From the NCBI RefSeq assembly GCF_000321225.1, contig NW_004450322.1, forward strand, positions 574,079-638,078: DNA of 64,000 nt, written 5' to 3'. The position numbers and the translations under genes are program-made. The stretch is from Odobenus rosmarus divergens (lineage: Eukaryota > Chordata > Mammalia > Carnivora > Odobenidae). Of this stretch, positions 1-11,183 are shown in pieces (the first letter of the stretch is position 1; every line of letters starts with the position of its first letter). A model generated the notes under the pieces. That model was not told where the DNA came from and did not search any database. It worked only from the letters and a program-made list of their open reading frames with translations.

Positions 1-24
1 AAATACTTTTTTTTTTTTTTTTTT

Positions 25-207
25 GGGTGGCTCAGTTGGTTAAGCGACTGCCTTCAGCTCAGGTCATTTTTTTTTGTTTTTTTTTTCGAGTCCCACATCG
101 GGCTCCCTGCTCAGCGGGGAGTCTGCTTTTTTTTTTGTTTTTTTTTCCCTCTCCTGCTCTCTCTCTCTCAAATAAATAAATAAAAATCTTTTTTTTTGTT
201 TTTTTTT
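25..207 (+). mobile_element. SINEC: Can-SINE, damaged by overwrite blocks
   Basis: The head GGGTGGCTCAGTTGGTTAAGCG, the middle TCGAGTCCCACATCGGGCTCC and the CT-rich tail with AAATAAATAAATAAAAATCT are visible. Three lattice blocks replace parts of it, and the first few bases of the element are hidden under the block at 7-24. Confidence 0.9.
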
Positions 208-2284
208 AGGGATAAACTTTATCAAATGTTGATAGTCAGGTAAGATGAGAAATTTCCCTTGATTTTAGCATTGTGAAGGTCATTGGTGTCTTTGCCAAAA
301 GCTGATTCAGTAGTAATAGGGGCAAAATATTTATTGGAGTGGGTTAGAGAGAAAATGGAAGGATAGGAACTGGAGACAGTGAGAATAAATAGCAATTCTT
401 TTTTGTCCTTACAGTGCATTTCATCTAATATCATTTTTTTTGTTTTTTTTTTTTTGTTATTATTTATTTGGTATATCTTTTTTCATTCTTTTTTATTGTG
501 GCAAAATATACATAACATAAAATGTACCATTTTAACCATTCTTTTTCCATTCTTTTACTATCAACCTTTCTGGGAACTTACGTTTTTGTGGTGCCTTTTG
601 CAAATAGGTGAAAAGTTTTTTTTTGTTTTTTTTTTTTCTAGTCCTTTGTACTATTTTGATGTGGATAAAAATATTCATTTTTTTTTTTTTTTTTTTAGAT
701 GCTTGAAAGCTCAAATAACCTTTACAAGAATAGACGCATTTTTTTTATTTTTTTTTTCAGAACAGATAAAATGGAATGAGAGAAAATTAAGAACAAAAAT
801 GTTTGATCTAAAAAAGGCTAGAAATAAAGGGAAAAAATAAAAATAGAAAAATAGGACAAATAGAAAGCATACAATAAGGTAGTAGAAATAAATTCAAACA
901 TGTCGATAAGCCCAATAAATGTAAGAGACTAAACTCACCAGCTAAAAGATAAATATTGGCACTGGAATAAAAAGGCAAGCTATTTTTTTTATTTTTTTTT
1001 AACATAAGAACAGAGAGGTTGAAAGCTAAAGGATGGTATAGTTTTTTTTTTATTTTTTTTTATAGACACTAAGGTCAAAATACTAGAAGAGAATAACTGG
1101 ATAATGATAAAAAAAATTCAAATCACTAAAAAGACTTAATTTAAAACTGTATGCACTTAATATATAATGGTCTCAAAACCTACAAGACAAAACTTGATAC
1201 AAATGCTAAGGAAAAAATGGGAAAAATTTTTTTTCTTTTTTTTTCTGTCTCAGCTACCACTTGCTAGCATTTGATCACAGCTATCACTTTTTTTTATTTT
1301 TTTTTATAACTCGGATTTGATGCGTCTAGCAAGCCCCTTCAGGTATCACTGCAGACAAGGCGCTGGTGTCAAAACATCTGGGTTGTAAACTTGGCTCTAC
1401 CACCGAACTTTTTTTTTGTTTTTTTTTTAACCTAAACTCTCTAAGCTACACTTTTTGGATCAGTAAAATGTTTTTTTTATTTTTTTTTTTTTTGAGGATT
1501 TAGTGGGGGAATAAATTAAATAATGCATGTGTTGGAAAGTTTTTTCTGCCTATCATTTCCCTAGCTTGTTCTACTTAGGTGAAATGCCAATGTTTTTTTT
1601 TTTTTTTTTTCCATTACCCTTCTAGGTACTTTTCTTCTATGGGGGGCTTATGAGTGTCCTGGGCCATGGAAAACAGGGTTGTCTCATGAATATGTACAAC
1701 AGGGATGACATATTTATCATAGCAGAATGTGGACAGGATGCTCACTTGTGGCCAATTATGTAGGGTGAGGGACTCCAAGTGTTTTCTCTCCTCCTCATTG
1801 CCACCCCCATGAGTTTTGTGCCGTAAGCCCTGGGAATTTTTTTTCTTTTTTTTTCCCTAATTGGGTCCTGGAGTACTCACGCCTACATCCTTGGCCTTTT
1901 TTTTTTTTTTTTTTTTTTTCTATTCTCATAAGCTGAGCAAGAAACTGGGCCTAAGATCTTTTTTTTTTTTTTTTTTGCAATAACAAATCACAGAGAAGCC
2001 CTGCTCTGTGGGGTGAAGAAATCCCTTCACTTTGGCACCCTCTTTGGGAGCCTATTCTGGAAAGCCTCCACTCTGCATTCTTTTTTTTGTTTTTTTTTCC
2101 TTGTTAAGCCTTGCTTATTTGTTTGCTTGTTTTGCTAGTTCCCCTGTATTAAAATAAGACCAAGGCTAGCTTCACAACCACAGTCCTTCTCAAGTTGCAC
2201 TTTCTTTCTCTTTCAGTGACTTCAGGCTTCCTGTTTTCCCTCCTTGGCCACAAGAAAGAGGTTTTTTTTTTATTTTTTTTTAAT
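208..2284. other. Intergenic, overwrite blocks; old L1 and MIR fragments
   Basis: No gene is supported. A stretch near 460-690 resembles old L1 3' sequence (TTTATTGTGGCAAAATATACATAACAT). The region 1365-1545 is a MIR (separate entry). Long Phe- or Lys-rich open frames here arise from the T blocks and are not genes. The rest is unassigned. Confidence 0.6.
1365..1545 (+). mobile_element. MIR: MIR SINE fragment
   Basis: The order of landmarks matches a MIR: 'ctgggttgtaaacttggctctaccac', then 'aacctaaactctctaagct', 'cagtaaaatg' and 'gaggattta...aataatgcatg'. Two overwrite blocks (centres 1418 and 1479) hide parts of the core. Confidence 0.65.
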
Positions 2285-2790
2285 CTAGTAAATCTGAGAA
2301 TTCATTCATAATAGGGAAAAACAATTTTTTTTCTTTTTTTTTATCAACTTGTGAATGGGTAGACAAATTTTGGTATATCCATGCATTTTTTTTTTTTTTT
2401 TTTAAGAAAAGAAACTGCCTGATACAACATGGATGAACTTCAAAAGCCTTATGCTGAGTGAAAGAAACCAGACACAAAAGACTCCATACTATATGACTCT
2501 AGATACACGGATTCCATATGGCTCTATGACACCATATGTAAGACTCTGTACTGTATGATTACCTGAAACTCTAGAACAGGTCAATCTAGTCCATGGGAAC
2601 AGGAAGAAGGTCAGTGGTTACCTTGGGTGGGAGGCAGTGTATAGACCAGAAGTGTCATGAGGGAGACCTCTGGGGAATATTCTATGTCTGGACTTGAGTG
2701 AGTTGTCAAAAACTCATCAAACCTTACACTTAATATTTGAGCATATTATACTTTTTTTTATTTTTTTTTTCCCTCAATAAAAGGAAAGTT
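2285..2790 (+). mobile_element. L1: Old L1 3' fragment, sense
   Basis: The text 'gtgaatgggtagacaaattttggtatatccatgca', 'aacatggatgaacttcaaaagccttatgctgagtgaaagaaaccagacacaaaagactccatactatatga' is the classic 3' part of old mammalian L1 elements, read in the sense direction. Several blocks interrupt it. Confidence 0.75.
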
Positions 2791-2855
2791 AACAACCAAA
2801 CAAAACTTAGAATTTTTTTTTTTTTTTTTTACAATACCAGCTCATACACCTTTTC

Positions 2856-3058
2856 TTTTCTTTTTTTTTTCTATTTTTTTTATTTTTTTTTTTGAGAGAG
2901 AGAGAATGGGAGATAGAGAGCACGAGAGGGAAGATTTTTTTTGTTTTTTTTTGACTCCCCGCTGAGCAGGGAGCCCGATGCGGGACTCGATCCCGTTTTT
3001 TTTGTTTTTTTTTCTGAGCCGAAGGCAGTCGCTTAACCAACTGAACCACCCAGGCGCC
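2856..3058 (-). mobile_element. SINEC: Can-SINE, antisense, with target-site duplication
   Basis: The poly-T start, GA-rich part, 'gggactcgatccc' and 'gccgaaggcagtcgcttaaccaactgaaccacccaggcgcc' are present. It is flanked by direct repeats CTCATACACCTTTTC at 2841-2855 and 3059-3073. Three lattice blocks lie inside. Confidence 0.92.
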
Positions 3059-3619
3059 CTCATACACCTTTTCAAAAGAAACATAGGTCTCTTTCTCCAG
3101 AACATATTGATGCTTTCACAGATTCAGCTCTTTTAACTTCACACTCACAGGGATCTTCCTGTTGTCCTCTCCGTACCTTTTTTTTTATTTTTTTTTGCTG
3201 GGACCAAAGTGACAGCTGCTAGAGTAGAGAGGATGGATCTTTTTTTTTTTTTTTTTTCTCCCCAGGACTACAACAATGCCTGGACCAGGATTAGTGCCAT
3301 TTTTTTTTGTTTTTTTTTTGATATTAGAAAGTCTCCCACAGTTAACAAGAGGTCATTTCACTTTTTTTTCTTTTTTTTTTGCACAGCTCCCCGTGACTTA
3401 TTTGGTTAATATGCAAGAAAAATTTTTTTTTTTTTTTTTTGCGAGGGATGTAATCGGGTGGAGAAGTAAGGACTATGTGTTAATTTTTTTTCTTTTTTTT
3501 TATCTCCACTGGGTTACCAGTGGATCATTCCCAAGAGTCAGTATCCTACAGATTTTACATAGACATGCATACAAGTAACTTCTTGCTGGTACAAACTGAC
3601 CCAAATTTTTTTTTTTTTT

Positions 3620-4083
3620 TTTTTTTCTGATTTTTTAAATTGGGGTATAATTTACACACATCAAAATTTTTTTTTTTTTTTTTTATAGTGTTTTGAATTT
3701 TCATAAATGTATAGACCCATGTACCTCCACCCTGACCAAGGTATTTCTACCATTCTAGAATGTTCTTTTATGGTCTCTTCCCAGTCAATCCTCCCCACCT
3801 AGTGGCAACCATTATTCTGACTTCCATCACTGTGGATTGGCTTTGTCCTAGAACTTCATTTAAATGGAATCATACAGTATGTACTCCATTCTTTCACGCT
3901 TCTTTCACTCTTTTTTTTGTTTTTTTTTTTCTTCTATGAAGTTGCATGTATCAGGTTTTTGGTTCCTTTTTTTTTTTTTATTTTTTTTTACTGTATAGAT
4001 GTACCACAGGTTGTTTATGTAGTCACCTGTTGTTTTTTTTATTTTTTTTTGCTATTAAGAATAAAGTTGCTATGAACATTCAT
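3620..4083 (-). mobile_element. L1: Old L1 3' end, antisense
   Basis: Landmarks such as 'aattggggtataatttacacaca', 'cccagtcaatcctccccacctagtggcaacca', 'aaatggaatcatacagtatgtact' and 'gctattaagaataaagttgctatgaacattcatg' are the reverse complement of the 3' part of L1ME/L1M-type elements. It is interrupted by lattice blocks. Confidence 0.75.
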
Positions 4084-5101
4084 GAAGGACACTTTTTTTT
4101 TTTTTTTTTTTGGAGCCATAACATCCTTCAGGAATGGTCAGTGTTTGAGCTCCCTTTTTTTTATTTTTTTTTACTGTGTAGGTCCGTGAGTGGCAGTCTG
4201 GGAAGACTGATGATTTTTTTTTTGTTTTTTTTTTGGCACAGGCATGCCTGTGTTGGGCATTATTTGAAGTTCCTGTTTTTTTTTGTTTTTTTTTGTCTCT
4301 CGGATGTAGTGATTTGCCATCACTGGATTAATGATATTTTTTTTTTTTTTTTTTTCAGTAGTTGGGGACTTTGAAGTATCTTCTGGCAGTCCCTGTAGTT
4401 TTTTTTTTTTTTTTTTCTGCTGGTTGGTAAATGATTGGCAGCAAGAGGAATCGGGCATGTTTTTTTTGTTTTTTTTTCGAGGTGACCAAAGATCAACAGT
4501 CCAGAGTTGGTCGGTCACTGTTTTTTTTATTTTTTTTTTGGTTTCCAGTGTCCAAGAAGGGGGTTTGGAGGGTGAGTTTGATTTTTTTTCTTTTTTTTTA
4601 GAGGGAGGGCCATGTAGATGGCCCTGGATGTGCACCGAAATATTTTTTTTCTTTTTTTTTGCGCCTGAGATGTTGTCACTCCTCAGCTTGAGTGCTTTGA
4701 AGATTTTTTTTATTTTTTTTTTTGCATATTGGGAACTGATCCTGTATGGGATTCAGTATCACAGTTTTTTTTCTTTTTTTTTTCAGCTGGCCTTGGCTTA
4801 AATATTTCCCTATCCTTCCATTTGCTAGCAGTGTGACCTTGGGGCAAATGACCTAGCACTGCTGTACTTGAGCTGCTTCTACTGTGCCTAATGATAATCA
4901 TTGTCCTCTAGCTGACAGGGTTGCAGTGAAAATTGAATGAAATACTTAGTATTGGTCACCAGGGCCTTAGGGCAGGGGCAGGTGAGTTGCTGAAGCAGCA
5001 GATTCTGGGCCTGCTGCCCCTGGGACAGCTCACCATCCTCCTGCAGAGAGTGAGCACCATGTGGCTGATGTCCTTGTGCATTTCAGTGGAAAACGTGATG
5101 T
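4083..5101 (+). repeat. Duplicated segment, copy 1 (overwritten copy)
   Basis: This roughly 1-kb segment is highly similar to 25610-26842. It starts near 'gaaggacac...ggagccataacatccttcagg' and ends near 'gtggaaaacgtgatg'. It lacks the Can-SINE present in copy 2 and carries eleven overwrite blocks (centres 4102-4712 at 61-base steps). A MIR (about 4790-4935) lies inside both copies. No coding function is recognised in either. Confidence 0.9.
4790..4935 (+). mobile_element. MIR: MIR fragment within duplicated segment
   Basis: 'tttgctagcagtgtgaccttggggcaaatgacct' followed by 'taatgataatcattgtcctctagctgacagggttgcagtgaaaattgaatgaaat' follows the MIR core and 3' order (GTGTGACCTTGGGCAAG ... GGGTTGTTGTGAGGATTAAATGA). 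The paralogous MIR is at 26515-26660. Confidence 0.65.
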
Positions 5102-5269
5102 GCATTTCTCCAACTATAAGTGAATTTAAACTTAAAAAATGTGTTTGGTGGGCATCTAATATCTTTTCAAGTGAATTGATAGCAGGGTAGATTTTTTTTT
5201 TTTTTTTTTCTCCAGTGAGCTTCAGGCCCCTAGCCCACTTCAGCTCCAACCATTTTTTTTATTTTTTTT

Positions 5270-5710
5270 TCCCTGCCCACATCTGCCCCAGGTCCAGCCA
5301 TCCCACCAAGTTCTTTTTTTTCTTTTTTTTTCAGGAACCCCCCCAGGCCTGCATCTGACCCAACTGTCCCACTCTTTTTTTTCTTTTTTTTTACACACTG
5401 GGATACGCCTGGCCCATGCCTGCTCCAGCTCCAGCTTTTTTTTCTTTTTTTTTCTTGTGCAGAGCACCCAGGAATCCCTGGCCCCTGCCTGCTCCAGCTC
5501 CAGTTGCCCCACCATAACATCCCCAGCATGGGGCACCCTGGGAATACCTGGCCCACACCCACTCCAGCTCCAGCCATCCCACCAGGTCAGCCCCCTGCAC
5601 AGAGCTCTGTAGGACCTCTTTTTTTTCTTTTTTTTTAGCTCCAGCTGTCCCAACATGGCACACCCCAGGGCACCCACGGTCCATGCTCTCCAGCTCCAGC
5701 CAGCCAGACA
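5270..5710. repeat. GC-rich minisatellite with CTCCAGCTCCAG core
   Basis: Units of about 60-75 bases repeat a core 'c(a)ctccagctccag' at about 5425, 5490, 5560, 5638 and 5687, alternating with 'gggcaccc(t)gggaatacctggcccacac'-like text. Four overwrite blocks mask part of the array. Long open frames on the minus strand are products of the repeat. Confidence 0.75.
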
Positions 5711-6639
5711 AAACTGCCAGCATGGCAGTTTACACAAAGGATATTCCTACACAAGGCCCCTACTTCAAGACCAGGAGAGGTAGCTGGTCTACTTAATTCA
5801 TTTTTTTTTATTTTTTTTTAAACAAAATGAGGGAATAATGAATATGTTCCAAATGAAAGAACTTTTTTTTATTTTTTTTTCTTAATAAAACAGAGATAAG
5901 TAATTTTTTTACAATAATACTACTTTTTTTTTTTTTTTTTTCATTTTAAAGTTTTTATTTAAATTCCAGTTAGTTAACATACAGTTTTTTTTTTTTTTTT
6001 TTTGTACAATGGAGTGATTCAACACTTCCTTACAACACCCCGTGCTTTTTTTTATTTTTTTTTTCCTTAATCCCCATCCCCTATTTCACCCATCCCCCCC
6101 CCGCCCTTTTTTTTCTTTTTTTTTGTTCTCTAGAGTTAAGAGTCTGTTTCTTGGTTTTCCTCTCTCTTTTTTTTTCTTTTTTTTTTTGTTTTGTTTCTTA
6201 AATGTCATATATGACTGAAATCATATGGTTTTTTTTTTTTTTTTTTTGACTTATTTCACTTAGCATAATACACTCTAGCTCCATCCATGTCTGGTGCAAA
6301 TGGCAAGATTTCATTCTTTTTGATGGCCGAGTAGTATTCCCTTGTGTATATTTTTTTTTTTTTTTTTTTCCATTCATCAGTCGATGGACACTTGGGCTGT
6401 TTCCATAATTTTTTTTTTTTTTTTTTTTTTGCTATGATGTATCCCTTCTAATTAGTATTTTTGTATTCTTTGTTTTTTTTCTTTTTTTTTAATTGCTGGA
6501 TCATAGGGTAGCTCCATTTTTAACTTTTGGAGGTTTTTTTTTTTTTTTTTTCAGAGTGGCTGCACCAGTTTATGCTCCCACCAACAGCGCACGATTTTTT
6601 TTTTTTTTTTTTATCCTCACCAACACCTACTGTATCTTG

Positions 6640-6641
6640 TG

Positions 6642-6656
<15 letters not shown>
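6640..6656. repeat. Short (GT)n microsatellite
   Basis: A run of GT dinucleotides directly before the overwrite block centred at 6664. Confidence 0.8.
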
Positions 6657-6672
<16 letters not shown>

Positions 6673-7013
6673 TTTAGCCATTCTCACAGGTGTGAGGCGA
6701 TATCTCATTGTAATTTTTTTTTTTATTTTTTTTTCGATAAGTGAAGTTGAGCATCTTTTTATGTGTCTGTTGGCCATTTTTTTTTCTTTTTTTTTTAAAT
6801 GTCTATTCATGTCTTTTGTCCATTTTTTAACTGGATTATTTTTTTTTTTTTTTTTTAGTTGTATAAATTCTTTATAGATTTTGGATATTAACCCTTTATT
6901 TTTTTTTTTTTTTTTTTATATCTTTTCCCATTCCATAGATTGCCTTTTAGTTTTGTTGTTTTTTTTTTTTTTTTTTTTCTTTTTATTTTGATGAAGTCCC
7001 AATAGTTTTTAAA

Positions 7014-7040
<27 letters not shown>

Positions 7041-7044
<4 letters not shown>

Positions 7045-7265
7045 AACCTGGGTGTCTCAGTCAGTTAAGTGTCTGCCTTCAGCTCAGGTCATGATCTCAG
7101 GGTCCTGGGATGGAGCCCTGTATCAGGCTCCCTGCTCAGCAGGGAGTCTGCTTCTCCCTCTCTCTCTGCACCCCCCGCCAGCTCATGCTCTCTTTCTCCC
7201 TCTCTTTTTTTTTTTTTTTTTTGCACTCTCTCTCAAATAAATAAATAAAATATTAAATAATAAAA
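7041..7265 (+). mobile_element. SINEC: Can-SINE, sense, inside L1
   Basis: 'ctgggtgtctcagtcagttaagtgtctgcc', 'tcatgatctcagggtcctggga' and the tail 'aaataaataaataaaatatt' identify it. It lies inside the antisense L1: 'tgaagtcccaatagttt' before it is continued by 'aatagtttatttttgc' after the SINE cluster. Confidence 0.9.
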
Positions 7266-7290
7266 TTTTTTTTATTTTTTTTTATATTTA

Positions 7291-7470
7291 TTTTTTTAAA
7301 GATTTTTATTTATTTATTTATTCATGTTTTTTTTATTTTTTTTTAGAGAGAGAGAGAAGCAGAGGGAGAAGCAGGCTCCCAAGAGCCTTTTTTTTGTTTT
7401 TTTTTCAGGACCCTGGGATCATGACCTGAGCCGAAGGCAGACGCTTAACCATCTGAGCCACCCAGGTGCC
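7291..7470 (-). mobile_element. SINEC: Can-SINE, antisense
   Basis: It begins 'tttttttaaagatttttattt' and ends 'gccgaaggcagacgcttaaccatctgagccacccaggtgcc'. Two lattice blocks (7335 and 7396) lie inside. It is the second of three SINEs in a row. Confidence 0.9.
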
Positions 7471-7475
7471 GGATA

Positions 7476-7668
7476 ATATTTATTTTTTTATTTTCATTTG
7501 TTTAAGAGAGGGAGAGTGGGGAGGGGCAGAGGGAGAGGGAGAGAATCTTAAGCAGTCTCCATGCCCAGCATGTAGCCTGATTCGGGGTTCAATCTCACAA
7601 CCCTCAGATCATGACTGAGCGAAAATCAAGAGTAGGATGCTTAACTGACTGAACCACCCAGGCACCCC
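7476..7668 (-). mobile_element. SINEC: Older Can-SINE variant, antisense
   Basis: 'gagaatcttaagcagtctccatgcccagcatgtagcc', 'aatctcacaaccctcagatcatgac' and 'gaaccacccaggcacccc' match the older SINEC subfamily. It is more diverged than its neighbours and has no lattice block despite five slots in it. Confidence 0.85.
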
Positions 7669-10591
7669 CCCACCAATAGTTTATTTTTGCTTTTGTTTCC
7701 CTTGCCTCAGGAGACATACCTAGAAAGAAGTTGCTATGGCTGATGCAAAGAGATTTTTTTTTTTTTTTTTTTCCAGGATTTTGATGGTTTCCTGTCTCAC
7801 GTTTATGTCTTTCGTTTTTTTTTTTTTTTTTTTGTGTATGGTGTAAGAAAGTGGTCCAGTTTCATTCTTTTGCATTTTTTTTTCTTTTTTTTTCAACACC
7901 ATTTGTTGAAGACACTGTATTTTCCCCACTGGATAGTTTTTTTTGTTTTTTTTTAGATTCATTGACCATATAGTTGTGGATTCATTTCTTCTGAGTTTTC
8001 TCTTCTGTTTCCTTGATCTATGTGTCTATTTTTGTGCCAGTACCATACTATCTTGATCATTACAGCTTTGTAATATAACTTGAAGTCCAGAACCATGATG
8101 CCTCCAGTTTTGCTTTTCTTATTTGAGGTTGCTTTGGCTATTAAGGGTCTTTTGTGGCTCTGTATGAATTTTAGGAATGTCTGTTCCAGTTCTGAGAAAA
8201 ATGCTGTTGGTGTTTTGGTAGGGATCGCATTAAATGTGTAGATTGCTTTGGGTAGTAGAGACATTTTAACAATATTTGTTCTTCTGATCCATGAGCATGA
8301 AATGTTTCCTGATTTCTTTGTGTCATCTTCAATTTCTTTCATCAGTGTTTATAGTTTTCAGAGTACAGGTCTTTTACCTCTTTGGATAGGTTTATTCCTA
8401 GGTATTTTATTGTATTTGGTGCGATTTTTTTTATTTTTTTTTCCTTAATTTCTCTTTCTGCTGCTTCATTATTGGTGTATAGAAGTTTTTTTTATTTTTT
8501 TTTACTGATTTTGTATCCTGCAACTTTACTGAATTCGTGTATCAGTTTTTTTTTTTTTTTTTTTGAGTCCTTCGGGTTTTCTATATAGAGTATCATGTCG
8601 TCTGCAATTTTTTTTATTTTTTTTTCCTCCTTGCTGATTTGGATGCATTTTTCTTTTTGTTGTCCGATTTTTTTTTCTTTTTTTTTCAGTACTATGTTAA
8701 ATAACAGTGGTGAGAATGGGCATCCCTGTTTTTTTTTTTTTTTTTTTGGAGAAGTTCTCTGTTTTTCCCCAATGAGGATGATATGAGCTGTGGGTGTTTC
8801 ATAGATGGCCCTTATTATGTTGAGGTATGGTCCCTCTAAACCTACTTTGTTGACAGTTTGTATCGTGAATGGATGTTGTACTTTGTCAAATGTTTTTTCT
8901 GCATCTATTGAAATAATCATATGGTTTTTATCCTTTCTTTTCTTAATGTGGTGTATCACATTGATTTATTTGCAAATATTGAGCCACCCTGGAGACCTAG
9001 GAATAAATCCCACTTGATCATGGTGAATGATTTTTTAAACGTATTGTTGGATTCAGTTTGCTAGTATTTTATTGAGAATTTTTGCATCCATGTTTTTTTT
9101 TTATTTTTTTTTATAGTTCTCTTTTTTAGTGGCGTCTTTATCTGGTTTTGGTATCTTTTTTTTGTTTTTTTTTTAGAATGAACTTGGAAGTTTTCTGTCC
9201 TTTTCTATTTTTTGGATTTTTTTTATTTTTTTTTGTATAACTCTTCTTTAAATGTTTGGTAGAGTTCCCGTCTGAAGTTTTTTTTCTTTTTTTTTTGGTT
9301 TGTTGGGAGTTTTCTGATTATTGATTCAATTTCTTTGCTTTTTTTTATTTTTTTTTAGTTTTCTTTTTCTTTCTGTTTCAGTTTTGGTAGTTCATATGTT
9401 TTTTTTTATTTTTTTTTTTCTTACAGGTTGTCCAATTTGTTGGTGTATATTTTTTCACAATTTTTTTTTTTTTTTTTTTATATTTCTGTGGTATTAGTTG
9501 TTATTTCTCCTTTGTATTTGTTTTTTTTTTTTTTTTTTTCCTTTCTTTCTTCTTTTTGATAAGTCTGGCTAGAGGTTTATCATTTTTTTTATTTTTTTTT
9601 AGAGAACCAGCTCCTGGTTTCATTGATCTGTTCTACTGTTTTTTTTTTTTTCTTTTTTTTTATTTTTACTCTAATCTTTATTATTTCCTTCCTTTGGCTG
9701 GTTTTTTTTTTTGTTTTTTTTTCTTTTTCTAGCTCCTTTAGGTGTAAGGTTAGGTTGTTTATTTGTTTTTTTTCTTTTTTTTTGAGGTAGGCCTGTATTG
9801 CTATATACTTCTCTCTTGTGACCACTTTTTTTTTATTTTTTTTTTTTTGGACGATTGTGTTTTCATTATCATTTATTTCCATGTATTTTTTTTTTTTTTT
9901 TTTTTTTTCCTGGTTCACCCACTCATTGTTTAGTAGCACGTTCTTTAACCTCCATGTATTTGTGGTCTTTCCAATTTTTTTCTTGTGTTTCACTTCTGGT
10001 TTCATAGTATTTTTTTTATTTTTTTTTCATGGTATGATTTCAATCTTTTTGTATTTGTTGAGGCCTGTTTTTTTTTTTATTTTTTTTTGATCTAGTCTGA
10101 AGAATATTCCATGTGCACTTGAAAAGAAAGTTTTTTTTTCTTTTTTTTTATGGAATGTTCTGAATGTATCTGTTAAGCCCATTTGGACCAGTTTTTTTTT
10201 CTTTTTTTTTGTCTCCTTATTTATTTTCTGTTTAGATGATCTCTCTATTGATGTTTTTTTTGTTTTTTTTTCCCCTACTATTATTGTTAGTAACAATTAG
10301 TTCCTTTATGTTTGTTATTAATTGTTTTATATATCTGGGTGCTCCCGAGTTGGGTGCATACATATTTCCAATTGTTGTATATTCTTGTTGGATTGTTCCC
10401 TTTATTATTATGTAATTCCCTTCTTTGTCTTTGTTTTTTTTTTTATTTTTTTTTACATAAGTATTGCTACTCTGGCTTTCTTCTGATATTCATTTGTGTG
10501 GTAAAGTTTTTTCCATCCCCTCACTTTTAATCTGTGGGTGTCTTTCAGTCTGAAATGAGTCTCTTGTAGGCAACATATAGATGGGTCTTGT

Positions 10592-10721
10592 TATTTATTT
10601 ATTTGTTTGTTTGTTTAAAAATACGTATTTATTTAAATAATCTCCACACTCAACGGGGGGCTTGAACTCATGACCCCAAGTTTTTTTTATTTTTTTTTTG
10701 ACTGAGCCAGCCAGGAGCCCC
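10592..10721 (-). mobile_element. SINEC: Old Can-SINE, antisense, fragment
   Basis: A TTTA/TTTG-rich start, 'taaataatctccacactcaacggggggcttgaactcatgacccc' and 'gactgagccagccaggagcccc' are an old tRNA-derived carnivore SINE with one overwrite block (10689). Confidence 0.75.
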
Positions 10722-10999
10722 TAAGGAAGGAAATTTTAAATTTTTTTTTCTTTTTTTTTCTTGCAAAACAAAAAACTTACATTATTTCTCAGTGCCTTAA
10801 AGTTTTTTTTCTTTTTTTTTCTTTGAAATGAAAACATAGCCCACAATCACTTGATAGTAAAAATTTTTTTTGTTTTTTTTTGCCTTCAAAAATATATATA
10901 AACTGCAGAAGAGTTTAGGTCTTGTTTTTTTTGTTTTTTTTTCCTTTATCCATTCTGACACCTTATGTCTTTTGATTGGAGCACTGAGTCCATTTACAT

Positions 11000-11183
11000 T
11001 TTTTTTTAAAGATTTTATTTATTTATTTGAGAGAGAGAGAATGAGAGATAGCACAAGAGGGAAGAGGGTCAGAGGGAGAAGCAGACTCCCTGCTGAGCAG
11101 GGAGCCTGATGCGGGACTCGATCCCGGGACTCCAGGATCATGACCTGAGCCGAAGGCAGTCGCTTAACCAACTGAGCAACCCA
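11000..11183 (-). mobile_element. SINEC: Can-SINE, antisense, within L1 ORF2
   Basis: 'tttttttaaagattttatttattt', a GA-rich part, 'ctccctgctgagcagggagcctgatgcgggactcgatcccgggactccagg' and 'ccgaaggcagtcgcttaaccaactgagcaaccc'. It lies just beyond the end of the overwrite zone and is complete. Confidence 0.93.

Larger units (their letters stand above)
7..10942. other. Zone of periodic T8-N-T9 overwrite blocks (artefact)
   Basis: About 115 of 180 lattice slots carry an 18-base block: eight T, one retained base, nine T. Block centres fall at 15+61k (76, 137, 198, 442, 625, 747, 991, 1052 ... 8738) and then at 14+61k (9103, 9164 ... 10933). Length-preserving alignment with the clean duplicate at 25.6-26.8 kb shows substitution, not insertion, and the middle base usually equals the base in the clean copy. 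The pattern stops after 10942. Sequence, ORFs and base composition here should not be trusted inside the blocks. Confidence 0.95.

Noticed and set aside
379..840. 153-codon Phe-rich open frame, and similar Phe-rich or Lys-rich frames up to 10296
   Set aside because: Phe/Lys runs come from the T blocks, which remove stop codons. No conserved protein remains when the blocks are discounted.
4171..4801. Overlapping 154- and 156-codon frames on both strands
   Set aside because: They cross up to ten overwrite blocks. The clean copy at 25.6-26.8 kb has no corresponding recognised protein.
5240..5737. 165-codon Trp/Gly-rich frame on the minus strand
   Set aside because: It is a translation of a GC-rich minisatellite containing overwrite blocks.
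7..10942. Regularly spaced 18-base repeats with 43-base spacers, resembling a CRISPR array
   Set aside because: The repeats are homopolymer T with a varying centre. The spacers are continuous mammalian repeat DNA, and the blocks overwrite known sequence. The genome is mammalian.
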